A DNA stretch of 64,000 nt. It comes from Gonocerus acuteangulatus. Its lineage: Eukaryota > Arthropoda > Insecta > Hemiptera > Coreidae. The DNA is taken from NCBI GenBank assembly GCA_946811695.1, contig OX328128.1, forward strand, positions 23,222,758-23,286,757. Direction: 5' to 3'. This document shows positions 10,404 through 20,847 of the stretch, piece after piece (position 1 is the stretch's first letter; the number at the start of each line of letters is the position of its first letter). Below the pieces are notes generated by a model, which did not search any database, was not told where the DNA came from, and was given only the letters and a program-made list of their open reading frames with translations. Both the position numbers and the translations under genes were made by a program.

Positions 10404-10617
10404 GAAATTATTAAGGTAGAAAATATTCTACACGGAGATCCATTTGAAAGAGCTAATATTGACTCTGAGCTCTATTGTGTGGTTGAAAATGGTATTAGCT
10501 TTTGCTTTTTATTGTACGAACGGCTACAGGAAGCCTTATTTGCTCCAGGATCTGATGTAATTTCAGTAATTTTACCTTTTACAAATTATGATGAAGCAGA
10601 ATGTATTGCATCTATTG
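10404..10617 (+). CDS. Putative unrecognised exon, 71 codons
   Basis: A frame of 71 codons without a stop is bounded by an acceptor-like atattag just before 10404 and a good donor, TTG|GTAAGG, at 10617/10618. The predicted peptide has balanced amino-acid use and reads like real protein, with stretches such as SELYCVVENGISFCFLLYER and FAPGSDVISVILPF, alternating hydrophobic and charged residues. The frame needs no ATG, which fits an internal exon in phase 0 to phase 1. I do not recognise the family. No neighbouring exon could be joined confidently, and TA repeats and a 5S SINE flank it. It could be a host-gene exon or an old coding fragment carried by a transposon. Confidence 0.4.
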
Positions 10618-10644
10618 GTAAGGATATGTGTATGTAGGGATGTT

Positions 10645-10833
10645 TTTTTTTTTTTTTTTTAACGGCGCATCTACATCTTGGCCATTAGCGCCGGGCTATC
10701 TACAGGTTGCCACCCTTTTCTAATGCCAACAGCACGTGGTCGGTCACCCATTCAGGTACTGACCACCCCCGACGTTGCTTAACTTCGTTGATCTACGGGA
10801 ACCGGTGCACTCAACGTGGCTATGGCCGTTGGC
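10645..10833 (-). mobile_element. 5S-rRNA-derived SINE with perfect TSD
   Basis: On the minus strand the first 110 bases (10833-10724) match the layout of animal 5S rRNA: a start of GCCAACGGCCATA, a central GAAGTTAAGCAACGTCGG, then GTCAGTACCTGAATGGGTGA, and closure in GCTGTTGGC. These contain the internal A-box, intermediate element and C-box used by TFIIIA and Pol III. A linker of about 30 bases leads to the shared tail ggcgctaatggccaagatg...gcgccgtt and an A tract. Perfect 13-bp target duplications (atgtagggatgtt at 10632-10644 and 10834-10846) show it is a retroposed unit, not a 5S gene. Confidence 0.88.
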
Positions 10834-10875
10834 ATGTAGGGATGTTGCTATGAAAATAGAGATTATTTAATTTAC

Positions 10876-10878
<3 letters not shown>

Positions 10879-10926
<48 letters not shown>
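10879..10926. repeat. (TA)n microsatellite
   Basis: TA run followed by a short (TG)n stretch. Confidence 0.95.
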
Positions 10927-10929
<3 letters not shown>

Positions 10930-10959
10930 GTATATATGTATGTGTGTGTGTGTGTGTAC

Positions 10960-12435
10960 AATATTTTCATTTATACTTACCATGCATGGTCACTTAATTG
11001 AAAACATACATGGAGTGAATTCTTCACGACACAATTATTAACTGGACACGTAACGATATACACACACTTACACTAGCTAAATACAGTGTCATTCCATTTT
11101 AAATCAACCAAAAAAAAAGAAAAAGAATACTAGTTTTTGGAGGAGTTTTTTTAATTTGTGAAGTACAGTGTGGTAGTAAAGGATCAAGTGATGGAGGGTG
11201 GTGTAATAAAAGTGTGCTGATAATGCAAGGGAGGCAGGTATGAAGGGTTTTATTGCAGCCCGTACAGAATTTTAGCAAGATGTTTTTAATAAATGAAAAA
11301 TGTTGTAGTAGTTAGAGGAGATGACTTCTTTATATTTTCCATTTATTAAAAACATGTTGCTAAAAACTCTATACCACTCTAGTTATTGCACATACTTACT
11401 GTATAATATTTTCTGTTTTTTAATTTTTTTTTTTTTTAATATATGCATGTATTAGTATTAACTCTGTCCTACTTGTTTCACAGCCTTGATGAAGGCTTGA
11501 ATTTCGTCGGCAAACAATAAAACCCATTTTCACATAAAAAATGTAGGCAGTTCTATTAAGACTCAGCGACCGAACCCTGACAATTTCTGATGAACGGTCA
11601 ACGATTTCTTTTCATAGAAAATTTGTATTATTTAATTTTTTTTTATTAATTACTCATATTAAAAAATGTTCATGCCTATAAATAATTTTTACTCAATAAA
11701 AAGTTTCATTTGAATAAATCGTTTTTATTCAATAACAGTTTTCATTCAAATAAATCATTTTTATTCAATAATAAATAAGAATAGAAAAGTTCTGTTAGTT
11801 ATTGAATGACTGAATAAATAATGAAAATATTATTTATTATTCAGAATTAAGTATACATTTACTCATTAGTAATTATTCATTATTCTGAATGATTTTTGTT
11901 CATGACTGTTAGGTATGCATATTTGCTGTATGGAGGACATTTTTTTAATATGTGTAATTATTTTTATTATTGTTATTACAAATAACAAACAATTCTTGTT
12001 AGTCTTGATGTAAATAGGTAGCTTTGAGCTAGATAAGAGCCCGATGGGAATGAAGCTTTGTACTGACAATACATCCAATCAAAGACGGATGGTAGCCATC
12101 ACATGTTACAACAGCCCGCATGTTGTATCTCCCACGGTCTGCAGGCCTTGTATTGATGGAGTTAGGTGGTTATCTGCAACGGAATCATCTGTACATCAGC
12201 TGCTATTGGCAGTGGAATCAATCATACGCTAGTGATTTTGCTGCATTTTGTCACACAATATTCATTTATATGAACTTAGAACTGATAAATCTCAAAGAAA
12301 GTACGCTATCTTGGCGCATTTCTGTTATTATCCTTAGTGTAATTTGTATGAGTAATTGGAATGATCTTTTTTCATCCTTCATGAAAATTAAAACCCCCAT
12401 TCCAAAGATATATCAAAGAAAAGCAAGATATTAGG
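10960..12435. other. AT-rich interval with attcat-type repeats
   Basis: At 11640-11890 irregular repeats of ttcaataa and cattattca resemble those after the hAT-like end at 895. At 11480-11520 a small inverted segment (gccttgatgaaggc, then tcgtcggc) recalls the 3' ends of retroelements. I see no confident gene. Confidence 0.4.
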
Positions 12436-12442
12436 CGCCACA

Positions 12443-12502
12443 ATGCCCAGAAAACTTACAGTATCCGAAGAAGAAATCCGCCTTCATTATCGTTCGCTCT
12501 AG
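12443..12502 (+). pseudogene. Short N-terminal frame MPRKLTVSEEE
   Basis: A 19-codon frame reads MPRKLTVSEEEIRLHYRS and then a stop. Its style resembles N-termini of piggyBac-type transposases (RKLT-SEEE), and a piggyBac-like C-terminal domain lies close by on the other strand. Related aggaaactgacagta sequence occurs in several family Y copies, so it may instead be part of that repeat. The assignment is tentative. Confidence 0.2.
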
Positions 12503-12790
12503 GAAAAAACTATTACAGATATGTTATCAATTTATTTACCCTTTTTGTTATAAAATATTCGTTTTAACACTCCAATGGTCGCGCCATTGAAACTACCATT
12601 GGTGGTCGCCTTGTATCTGAGAGATACGCCTTAGTTTCAGTCTCATTTACCGTAAATAACTTTATCTATTGTATGAAAAATGAACAATAACTCTTAACAG
12701 GAGATTAATATATAAACAATTAGTAAATTTACCAAGAAAAAGTTATTTATTTAAATATGTTGGTGAAAAAGGGAAGGGTATAGTTTAATA

Positions 12791-12898
12791 TTACAATCCA
12801 AGGTGAGGATTAACCCTTCAAAGTTCAACATACACTTTTATTATATAATAAATGTATATGTTGAACTTTGAAGGGTTATTCCTCACCTTGCATTGTAT
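12791..12898. repeat. 108-bp near-perfect hairpin
   Basis: Two arms of about 45 bases pair almost completely (ccttcaaagttcaacata against tatgttgaactttgaagg), with a loop of about 17 AT-rich bases. It could be a tiny foldback MITE inside the piggyBac-like unit. A transcript through it would form a long Dicer-accessible hairpin. Confidence 0.85.
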
Positions 12899-13010
12899 TA
12901 AATGTTATTTCTTTATTATATGCAAACTCATTTAGTTGAAATATACAAATAACAAGTAGGTAGGAAATATTAGGGCAAATATTAATAATATTTTGTAGAA
13001 ATATATATCT

Positions 13011-13223
13011 TCAAAAAACCTCTTCTGTATCATCATCCACTTTACATCCACCTGGCCAATATAATGTGCAATGATAGAGACATAAATATTGGCCGCACCC
13101 CTTGCATTTATACTGGGTAAGCCTTGTAGTCTTGCTTGCCCAAAACATTTGGCATCGCTTTCTAGTTTTGGTTCTCTCGGCTACAGTGCTATCTTTTTTA
13201 CACCTGTTTCAATCGCTGCATCC
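13011..13223 (-). pseudogene. piggyBac transposase C-terminal cysteine-rich domain
   Basis: The minus strand encodes a short cysteine-rich tail. After basic residues (RTKTRKRC) comes TQYKCKGCGQYLCLYHC, followed by an acidic end (VDDDTEEVF) and a TGA at 13011. piggyBac transposases end in a zinc-binding cysteine-rich domain of the form R-C, Y-C-x2-C, LC-x3-C, which binds the terminal repeats. The order and spacing here match that pattern. An in-frame stop lies near 13215, and the catalytic DDE region is absent. Location inside a TTAA-flanked unit supports the call. Confidence 0.7.
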
Positions 13224-13548
13224 ATATTCATACTTGATATCATAAGTACGTTTATTTTGTTGTTGTTTTTATTTTTTGGTACGTATAACACTAATGTGCC
13301 CTCTTTTCTAAAAGTAAAAATATGGTCGCGTGGTATCTATGAGATACAAAATGGTTTTAGTGGATACTTACTGCTTGGAGGAGCATCAGACCAGAACTAA
13401 CCTATCAGCCACTATCTGCTCTAGGAATAGTAAAGGGTATAGCTAGCTAGACCCGCGCACTTGCGCCCCTTACACAGTCTACGTAAGATGCTGTGTATCT
13501 GAGACCCCTCACGCGACCATTGGAGTGTTAATGTTAAATGCAATATTA

Positions 13549-13760
13549 AAAACTCCGACTTACGGCAACTGCTTCATCTTAGCGCGGTTCCGTACTTATT
13601 CCTAGTGATATTTGGAAAGCTTAGAATAGAAATAAACATTTTTTTTTAGTGTTTCGTGAAAAATGTCAACAACATCTCGAAGAAATGGGATAGATTAGGC
13701 GTCCCAAAGCAGAGGAAACTGACAGTAGCCAACTTACATAAAAGCGTGTATTACTCAATC
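13549..13760 (+). repeat. Family Y end fragment
   Basis: Contains the conserved Y arm aactgcttcatcttagcgcg followed by ttcctagtgata and aggaaactgacagtagcc, in the same order as at 21216 and 27149. The rest of the element is not recognisable. Confidence 0.6.
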
Positions 13761-14870
13761 CTCCTTCTCTCTCATTCTTAAGGAAGGCTCTATAAGTCAC
13801 TAAAAATATGTACTGTATGTATAAAACTTACTCACTCGTCCTCTTAGATTTCTTCCCAGAAGGATCTATTCCAAACAACCAAAAGTTCGTTGTCATTTTA
13901 ATTATCTTGTTCTACTAGCAATTGTATTTTACTGTTAAAATCAATTGTAAATATGTTAAAATCAATTATATACTAGCTTATTTATTATTATTTTGTTTCA
14001 GATTTTGTTATTTATTTAATTATTTCGGATTGGAAATCCGAAAGTCATAATAATTTTAAAAGAGACCCTCACCAAAGTTGCGGAAGCCTACAAAAATAAA
14101 AACAATTTAAATAACCGACCGATTTTTTAATGACCTATAGGTTAGGAAATGCGGTCCTCGTCAGCACCTTTAGTTTGTCTCTTCGGGTCGACTTTATCAG
14201 AGTGTTTTCATACCAGCAGTATCAGAGGAAACACGCTAAATGAAGAGGAACTGAGGACTCAATTATTTAAAATAACATTTTTTTTTTTTTTTTTGCTAGG
14301 AAGGTTAACAAGGGCGTTATCGAACAACAATCACCTTTCATAATCTTCCCACGGACAAGTGTACAGGGGTTTTTTTTTTTGTTTTTTTTTATTATCAGGT
14401 TCGAATAGATTAAAGATAACGCCGACTTGTAAGATTTTTAAAGCCGTGTACTAAACCTGGAAGGTATGTCTTCATCCAGATGAATTCCTGGGTTCTGATT
14501 TAGATCTAACATCAGACTCGTGTATAAGTTATACTTATTATTTTTATTAGGTCTTGAAAACTACCTGAACGAGAGTAAATCTATATTAGGCAATAGTGTA
14601 CCAAGATTTTTTAATTGTTTAGCTGATAAATGTTTTAATTTTCTAAAGCGTTCTTATTTCTAGCATTTAAGATATTTTAGGAATAACGCCCAAAATAACT
14701 GTGAATCTTTCTTTTATGAAGTATGACTTATGTTACATTTTTTTCATGATCTCTTTTTATGTTCAGCAGCCATCATATTGACCTAGAACTAAAACATACA
14801 GTTACAAGAACATCTAACTGTAAAATAAATATCAAACCAATGTGTTATTTAAAAATGTATTATAATATTA
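13760..14870. other. Interval without recognisable gene
   Basis: AT-rich with T runs near 14279 and 14371. I see no RNA gene or coding motif. Confidence 0.45.
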
Positions 14871-14875
14871 TTATT

Positions 14876-15044
14876 GGGGTCTCCTGTGGTCTAGTGGCTA
14901 GCGCGCTAGATTCATAAGCGGGAGATGGTGGGTTCGATCCCCACCGGCACCAGACATTTTCTCATCTCAGGGCTCGCTGAGAAAATTCCTGGCTGCACCC
15001 TGGATCTCGGCGCTAATGGCCAAGAATTATGTCGATACGCTGTA

Positions 15045-15050
<6 letters not shown>
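14876..15050 (+). mobile_element. SINE A, tRNA-headed, near full length
   Basis: The head ggggtctcctgtggtctagt continues through an A-box (TGGTCTAGTGG) and a B-box (GGTTCGATCCC), resembling a Glu- or Gln-type tRNA but with mismatched acceptor ends. The body agggctcgctgagaaaattc leads to the shared tail ggcgctaatggccaag and a poly-A run. A (TA)n tract follows directly, suggesting that the A-tail seeded the microsatellite. It is a SINE rather than a tRNA gene because the 3' acceptor half is absent and copies recur. Confidence 0.82.

Positions 15051-15098
<48 letters not shown>
15048..15098. repeat. (TA)n microsatellite at SINE tail
   Basis: TA run starting within the SINE poly-A tail. Confidence 0.95.
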
Positions 15099-15099
<1 letters not shown>

Positions 15100-15102
<3 letters not shown>

Positions 15103-15570
15103 TTTTCGCTGACGATAAATGTAATTCATGGCAAAAGTTCTTCAGATAACAATAAAATAAATGATATTTTCTTTAGACAAGTAGTAGTAATGGGAATATT
15201 TAAATAATAAATTTTATGGTAAGAAAGTTTTTTTCGAGTACTTTATTATAGCAATATTTAGCATAAATGTTCTTCAATGAAATTTTTGGTAAGGATGTTT
15301 ATATAAAAGTTTTTGTTATCATAATAATTACTTAGAGAGATTTTTAATTTTTACTCAACTTGTTTGGTTTTCAATCTGTATGTCGAATACGGTTTATTAG
15401 AAACTTAAATTGTCCATTATCAACCTAGCTTTCAGAAAACCCGTCAGTTATTTTGGGACAAAAAGTCCCAACACACTTGGATGTTAGTAAATACTTAAAT
15501 ATTTCTTTGGAAAATACTACAACTTAAATATTAACAAAAAGAAGTGACACTTTATTTATTAAGGGTTAAG
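15100..15570. other. AT-rich interval, no gene seen
   Basis: Nothing recognisable apart from ordinary AT-rich sequence. Confidence 0.45.
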
Positions 15571-15630
15571 GGGGGGGGGAGAGAGAGAAAGAGGGAGAGA
15601 GAGAGAGAAAGACAGGGAGAGAGCGCGTAA
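15571..15630 (+). repeat. G-rich and (GA)n tract
   Basis: A run of nine G is followed by gagagag repeats. It is complementary in composition to the (CT)n tract about 100 bases downstream. Confidence 0.85.
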
Positions 15631-15725
15631 GGAGTGATGGATGACATTTGTCACCTTTAGAAGCAGTTCATCATTAATTTCATCTTCATTAACCATCCAA
15701 GCCAGAGACCGATACCCACCTGTTC

Positions 15726-15734
15726 ATCTCTCTC

Positions 15735-15772
<38 letters not shown>

Positions 15773-15793
15773 CTCTCACTCACTCTCTCTCTT

Positions 15794-15883
<90 letters not shown>

Positions 15884-15940
15884 GCCCTCTCTATATCTCC
15901 CTCACTCCGTCTTCCTTTCTCTCCCTCTCTCAACCTCACC
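15726..15940 (+). repeat. Long (CT)n microsatellite
   Basis: About 200 bases of CT dinucleotides with few interruptions. Frames through it give meaningless serine-leucine or arginine-glutamate peptides. The neighbouring (GA)n block could pair with it as a loose hairpin. Confidence 0.95.
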
Positions 15941-15964
15941 CCCGCTTTACTGTCACCTCACTCA

Positions 15965-16239
15965 TTAAGCAATTAGGCATGGCTAATAGCGATTGTTTAT
16001 GAATTATGTGCAAAAGGTAAAACTAACAAATAAATGCATATATAAACACAAATTATGATTTCAAAAGAATGTATTGAAAACATTTCTCTCAACTTCACCC
16101 AACAAGAATTGGAAAAATGCATACTTAAGGAAGATATTTGGTAAAGAAACATCATGCCGCAAATACAGCTAGAAAATTATTTTAAATAATATAAGCCTTT
16201 AATGTGCAAAAAATGCCAACCATGCGTAAATGGCTCATA
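15965..16239. other. AT-rich interval, no gene seen
   Basis: No element end or coding signal noted. Confidence 0.45.
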
Positions 16240-17148
16240 TCTATATATATAAAAATCAAGTGTCTGTCTGTTTTTCTGTTTGTTTGTTCCTTATACAAAT
16301 CCACACCGTTTGACCGATTTTTACCAAACTTGGAATAATGGTAGGTCTTGATACGAGAAATCTCCTAGGCTAGGTCAAAAAAATCTACCAGCTGTCTGTC
16401 TGTATGTTTGTCCCTTATACAAATCCACACCGTTCGTCCGATTTTGACTAAACTCGGTACACATGTGGATCTTAATCTGAGGAGTGTCGTAGGCTAAGTC
16501 AAAAACGTCTACCAGCTGTCTGTCTGTATGTTTGTCCCTTATACAAATCCACACCGTTTGACCGATTTTGACCAAACTTGGAACAATGGTAGGTCTTGGT
16601 ACGAGAAATCTTCTAGGCTAGGTCAAAAACATCTACCAGCTGTCTGTATGTATGTTCGTCCCTTATACAAATCCACACCGTTCGTCCGATTTTGACCAAA
16701 CTTGGAATAATGGTAGGTCTTGATACGGATATTGCCATAGGCTAGGTCAAAACGGCTACCATCTGTCTGTCTGTATGTTTGTTCTTTATACAAACCTACA
16801 CCGTTTGACAGATTTTGATCAAACTGGGCACACAGGTTGGTCTTGATCAGGGGAGTGTCATAGGCCAGGTCAAAAACGTCTACCAACTGCTGTCTGTATG
16901 TGCTTCTTTTTTTTAAAATAAAAATCCACACTGTTAGACCGATTTTTAACAAACTTGGCATACATGTATGTCTTGGATACGGGGGGGGGGGTTATAGGTT
17001 AGGTCAAAGTCGTCTAGGACTCCCAGTTGGGAGGTCACGGGTTCGAAACAGTTACAGATTCGTGTTATTTGATTTTAATAATACTTTTTTATTAGGATTT
17101 TCTATACGCAGAAAGTAGGTGTAGCATGGCACGCCGGGTAACAGCTAG
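16240..17148 (+). mobile_element. Nonautonomous Helitron with tandem units
   Basis: It begins TCTATATATATAAAAATC, a typical Helitron 5' end, right after an A, and ends GGTAACAGCTAG followed by T, matching the CTRR 3' end and A/T insertion rule. A small ggc/gcc hairpin lies just upstream of the end. The interior is about six tandem units of 122-127 bp, each with cttatacaaatccacaccg and gattttgaccaaacttgg. No Rep or helicase is present. The frames on the minus strand at 16375-16961 only reflect the repeats. A related degenerate array lies at 44700-45110 in the opposite orientation. Confidence 0.8.
16285..16990 (+). repeat. Six tandem units of about 124 bp
   Basis: Units start near 16291, 16415, 16541, 16661, 16787 and 16916. 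Each holds ctgtctgtctgtatgtttgt and a conserved ccaaacttgg segment. They form the body of the Helitron. Confidence 0.85.
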
Positions 17149-17149
17149 T

Positions 17150-17400
17150 GTAATAATAAAATGAATAAAATAAATATAAAAACTCAGAGTGCTAATACAG
17201 AAAACGTCGCTCCTTCTTTGGTTATCGTTCTCATGGGAAACATCTACAGTAATTTTCAAAACTTAGGTAGACCGCATTACCTTTGTGGGATAACGCTGGT
17301 AATAATTTCGAACCGCACGACATGTAGTTTTATCTGACCCTATCCGAAAACCAGTCTGATTTTCACAAAAATTGTCTATTATTCTCACTCCCGAAGAGGT
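17150..17400. other. Flank of coding relic, no feature
   Basis: Possible continuation of the minus-strand coding relic at 17401, but the frame is broken by stops. No other signal. Confidence 0.4.
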
Positions 17401-17835
17401 TCATGTAGTTCTTGTGCGTAATATGGCTCGAAGATCCCGGTGCATACTCTGAGAGTAAGTGCATGATTCATTCAACAAGCTCGCGTGACGTGCAGCGATC
17501 CTCGTGTCCGAACCTACGACACGAAAGTCTAAATCGTCGCCATTCATTTGAGTGGCACGCAACTTCGGCAACATCCGGCAACCGCTATTAGTAGTAAGAC
17601 CTATACTACGTTCTAAAAACATAATGTTATGACTATCAATGGTAAACCCCATTGGCTGGTCTGGATTGTATGGAAGTCTTATAAAAAATTTGGGATTATT
17701 ATTATTTGCTTGAATATCACACTTGCTTTTTTGTAAGAATAGACTTCAAAGGACGAATCAAGTTGTGCGCTGACGATATCATATTGCGGTGACATTAGCA
17801 ATGAATTTCTGGCCACCAGAGTTTGTAGAAAGAAA
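17401..17835 (-). pseudogene. Unrecognised coding relic with one frameshift
   Basis: On the minus strand an open frame runs without stops from about 17741 to a TGA at 17401 and reads like protein, for example FFIRLPYNPDQPMGFTIDSH and MFLERSIGLTTNSGCRML. Upstream, another frame (17750-17835) continues in similar style (SPQYDIVSAQLDSSFEVYS), so one frameshift near 17745 separates the halves. Composition is balanced and not simple-repeat. I do not recognise a family or conserved motif. It could be a host exon pair, a transposon protein or an old insertion; the break argues against current function. Confidence 0.35.
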
Positions 17836-17849
17836 TAGGATGTGTGACT

Positions 17850-19400
17850 GAAAAAAGGAATGTCTATTTAGTTGCGCAGAAAGAAAATTCATATTTAATG
17901 TTCATGGAATCTTCTGTAAATTTCTTGGGTGAACCCCAACCTGAGATGATGTAAAATCTGTCAGAACCCAATGTTTAGCGCCCTAATTAGGCTTTAGACA
18001 GCTTTAGTGTGCCCCAAAGACCCAAGGCATCCGAGCCTAATCATTCTCGCTTTATCTTTTATTATTTAAGATTAATTTAATGTTGAAATTTGTTATTTTA
18101 TGCTGTCGGCCTTTTGATTTTAATTTTTATATAATATTTTACGGATTTCAGAAGATTCGGTTGCTTCGGTCTCATTTTTCTGGAGAAAGTAAAATCGACA
18201 TTTTTGGCCTGGAGAATACAAAAAGTGATTCTTTTAATTGTACTAATGTTGTAAGATTTACCTTTTTATTCTTTTTTTAAAGTACGTAATCCTTATTAAT
18301 TTTGAGTGTTAAGCGATTTTAGTAACATTCACAATTTTTTTTTAGTATAGCAGCCAACTGCTCTGAGTGCCTCGTTTGTCTGTATACTTTGACGGGACTG
18401 ATTTTTTTTTTTTTTTAATTCGAAGGAAGCAATTTAGAAACCTAAATTTACTTTAAATATTTTTCTGAAATAACATATACTACATTGGACTGTCTTAAAT
18501 TGGACTCTCCATAATGACTTGAATACCCAACCCTATACGAAAACACTCTATTGAAAATTCCTTTCAAAAGTACAAGACCATCAAAACTCTTTTGTACACT
18601 TCTCAAACCACATCACACATCAATCCGTTCGCCGAAGGAAACGTGAATGGCCTAGAGATCAACTCATGCTGTCGACCTCCTTGCACCTGAAGGATACTGC
18701 GTTTTTGACACTTTCAAGACGAGTGGTGCTTCAAAAAATTTACTATACATGTATAATAGCACTGTTATAAAATTTATAATAAAAAAAAATAATACATTTT
18801 CTTGCATTAATAAATGATTAAAACGTATGCAATCACAGAGACCATTTTGTCATTGTTAGCGTAACTAAATGACATATCGTTGACCAGCTGAGGTAATCGG
18901 AAACTACGCCGAGTCCGGCCGACACCTGTCGATCTAAATGACCCACGTCTACACCTAATGACCCTCCCTCATGCCGGAATGAATGACTTCTCGATATAAA
19001 TGACCACCGACTGTCTGCATTCCTCAATGACTAGGTTTCTCTTACGTGTTTAGAAGGTGTTTGTTAGACTCGTCATTCTTGGCGTCGTGCAGTCTGACGG
19101 CTGACTCGTAATGACGAACAGTTTATAATGATTTATTCATCATAGTCCTTACTGGTTCTCCGTTTAGGGTTCAGTGATCGTAAGGTCAATGGTATTTAAG
19201 GGATCACGAATTTAGTGAAAAATTTCAAAATGCTAGAAGAAATATTTCTTAAAGGTTTCCGTTGTTCATTCAATAAATACAAATTAAAATTAATATATTC
19301 CTGGATTTATTAAAATTCCTCTACACGTTTTGCGTCCATTAGATAAAATTATTTATCATTTATACATGTAATAAGAATGTAACGGATCGCTGTCTGTACA
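17850..19400. other. AT-rich interval, no gene seen
   Basis: I found no element ends. The frames at 18080-18280 and 18833-19027 lack motifs and look accidental. Confidence 0.45.
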
Positions 19401-19725
19401 TGGAAGATATATGAGAACAAATATTATTGGGGGGCCATTATTAACGCAACAGCACCGAAAACAATGATGAATTTTTGTCTGTGCGTTTGTCCAGGCTAAT
19501 ATCAGAAAAGGCTTATCCAATTTAGGTGCGGTTTTAAAAATAAAATTTAGTGTTTGTTTTATGTCAATCGGTTCATAAATAAAAACGTTATGCTAAAGTA
19601 ACGTCCACGTAATACGTTATATGGGCGTTACATTACATCCTATTACAACCTACATATGTAGTTTGTAGCTTCGAGCCGCGCCGCTGCCTATAGCATTCAA
19701 TTATTCGCACCGAACTTAACGGAAT

Positions 19726-20632
19726 TCTTTTGGCCCTTTCAAATATTAGACATACTAACAGACACTGCATTATTTTTACAGATTCTCTCAGCTCACTTCA
19801 TTCCCTATCTGACATGTACAGTACACATCCATTGATTACACAAATACTATCACAACTTTACGATCTACAGGACAGAAACATTCATGTAACTTTTGTATGG
19901 ATACCTGGACATGACAACATACCAAGAAGTACGGACGTAGACAATGAGGCAAAATTAGCTACAAGACGAACAACTGAAGACATTAATCAGATGACTAGAC
20001 ATGACATAAACAATTTAATAAAAAAAACACATAATGAACAAGTGGCAAACTGACTGGACATACACACAAGACAACAAGTTACGAGAGATTAAGCCGACAA
20101 TAGGAGCCTGGAGTTCCAGTATTAGGAACTCGAGGCGTGAAGAAGTCGTGCTTACTAGACTAAGAATTGGACATTCACACTTGACGCATTCGTATTTGAT
20201 GACAAGAGAGGACAAACCGATTTGTACACTTTGCAACGTTCCTCTGACAATCAAACACATACTTACAGACTGCAGGGAAAGACAAGACATTGACTTACCT
20301 ACAGACTTACACGAATTGCTTAAACAGGACAGTACACACATTGATAATATTCTAAAATATTTAAAACATAAAAATAAGTTCCAACGTTTTTAGAAATCCT
20401 CCCTATAAATTATTTATTTTGTATTTATTTATATATTTTTTTTATAATTTATTTACCTTTATAATTATTATTTTATTTGGTTTTCTTAAACAATGATACA
20501 TCTTTTCAGCTACTAGAGTATCTTTTTGTGTTGTCTTTTTCATTTAGCTTTGTATTTTAACATTCTAGCTTTGTTCGCACATTGAATTTAAGAGTAAATA
20601 GCCTTTGTTGTGTACTCTCAATAAATAATTTT
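19726..20632 (+). mobile_element. 5'-truncated I-group LINE with 15-bp TSD
   Basis: Perfect 15-bp duplications ttattcgcaccgaac (19711-19725 and 20633-20647) bracket the copy. It contains the end of ORF2 (RNase H and C-terminal Cys-His motif) and a 3' UTR ending aataaataatttttt. The target is Helitron sequence. Perfect duplications suggest a fairly recent insertion, yet the coding part has a frameshift. Confidence 0.9.
19730..20393 (+). pseudogene. LINE ORF2 C-terminus: RNase H and Cys-His tail
   Basis: The first frame (19730-20053) is the second half of an RNase H domain: IIFTDSLSSLHSL holds a catalytic aspartate, and VWIPGHDNI holds the conserved histidine region. The second frame (20034-20393) begins NKWQTDWTYTQDNKLR and carries RLRIGHSHLTHSYL, then C-x2-C and HILTDC, the Cys-His motif typical of the C-terminus of I-group and related LINE ORF2. 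A frameshift near 20045 separates them. ORF2 would normally provide endonuclease, reverse transcriptase and RNase H for target-primed reverse transcription; here only the end is kept. The same protein region occurs at 29872 and 58330. Confidence 0.88.
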
Positions 20633-20847
20633 TTATTCGCACCGAACGCAAATATTCCGGATGTGCATGGCATAACAGTAGCATTCGATAAAACTGACTA
20701 TTTGCGCATTTACAATTTTCATTTTAATTAAGTTCTGTCTAAATTTGTTAAAGTATGTTTTGTTAGTATGTTTAAGGTTGGAAGGTCATATTTCCGGACT
20801 TGAAATTATTGTAAAACAAACGTATCTATTTGTATTTGGTTAGGAAG

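Larger units (their letters stand above)
12568..13527. mobile_element. piggyBac-like element, decayed
   Basis: TTAA flanks both sides (12564-12567, 13528-13531), with terminal inverted repeats CACTCCAATGGTCGCG and CGCGACCATTGGAGTG. TTAA duplication is the signature of piggyBac transposition. Near both ends lies a small palindrome gtatctNNgagatac (12616, 13340, and half a site at 13496), likely a transposase-binding site. A transposase C-terminal fragment lies on the minus strand at 13011-13223. The 960-bp unit has lost most of the gene and contains a hairpin repeat at 12791-12898. Confidence 0.75.

Noticed and set aside
10724..10833. Genuine 5S rRNA gene
   Set aside because: It is joined to a SINE tail and poly-A and has target-site duplications, so it is a retroposed SINE head.
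14876..14952. Functional tRNA gene
   Set aside because: A- and B-boxes are present but the acceptor stem does not close, and the same head recurs with a SINE body at 49716 and 55657.
15641..15976. Serine-leucine repeat protein
   Set aside because: Direct translation of a (CT)n tract; the opposite strand gives (RE)n. The 50214-50576 frame is the same artefact on (GA)n.
16375..16961. Minus-strand proteins with repeated NGVDLYKGQTYRQTAG
   Set aside because: Repeat-derived frames inside the nonautonomous Helitron.
16285..16990. CRISPR-like or coding array at about 124-bp period
   Set aside because: Contiguous tandem units inside Helitron termini; the minus-strand frames only mirror them.
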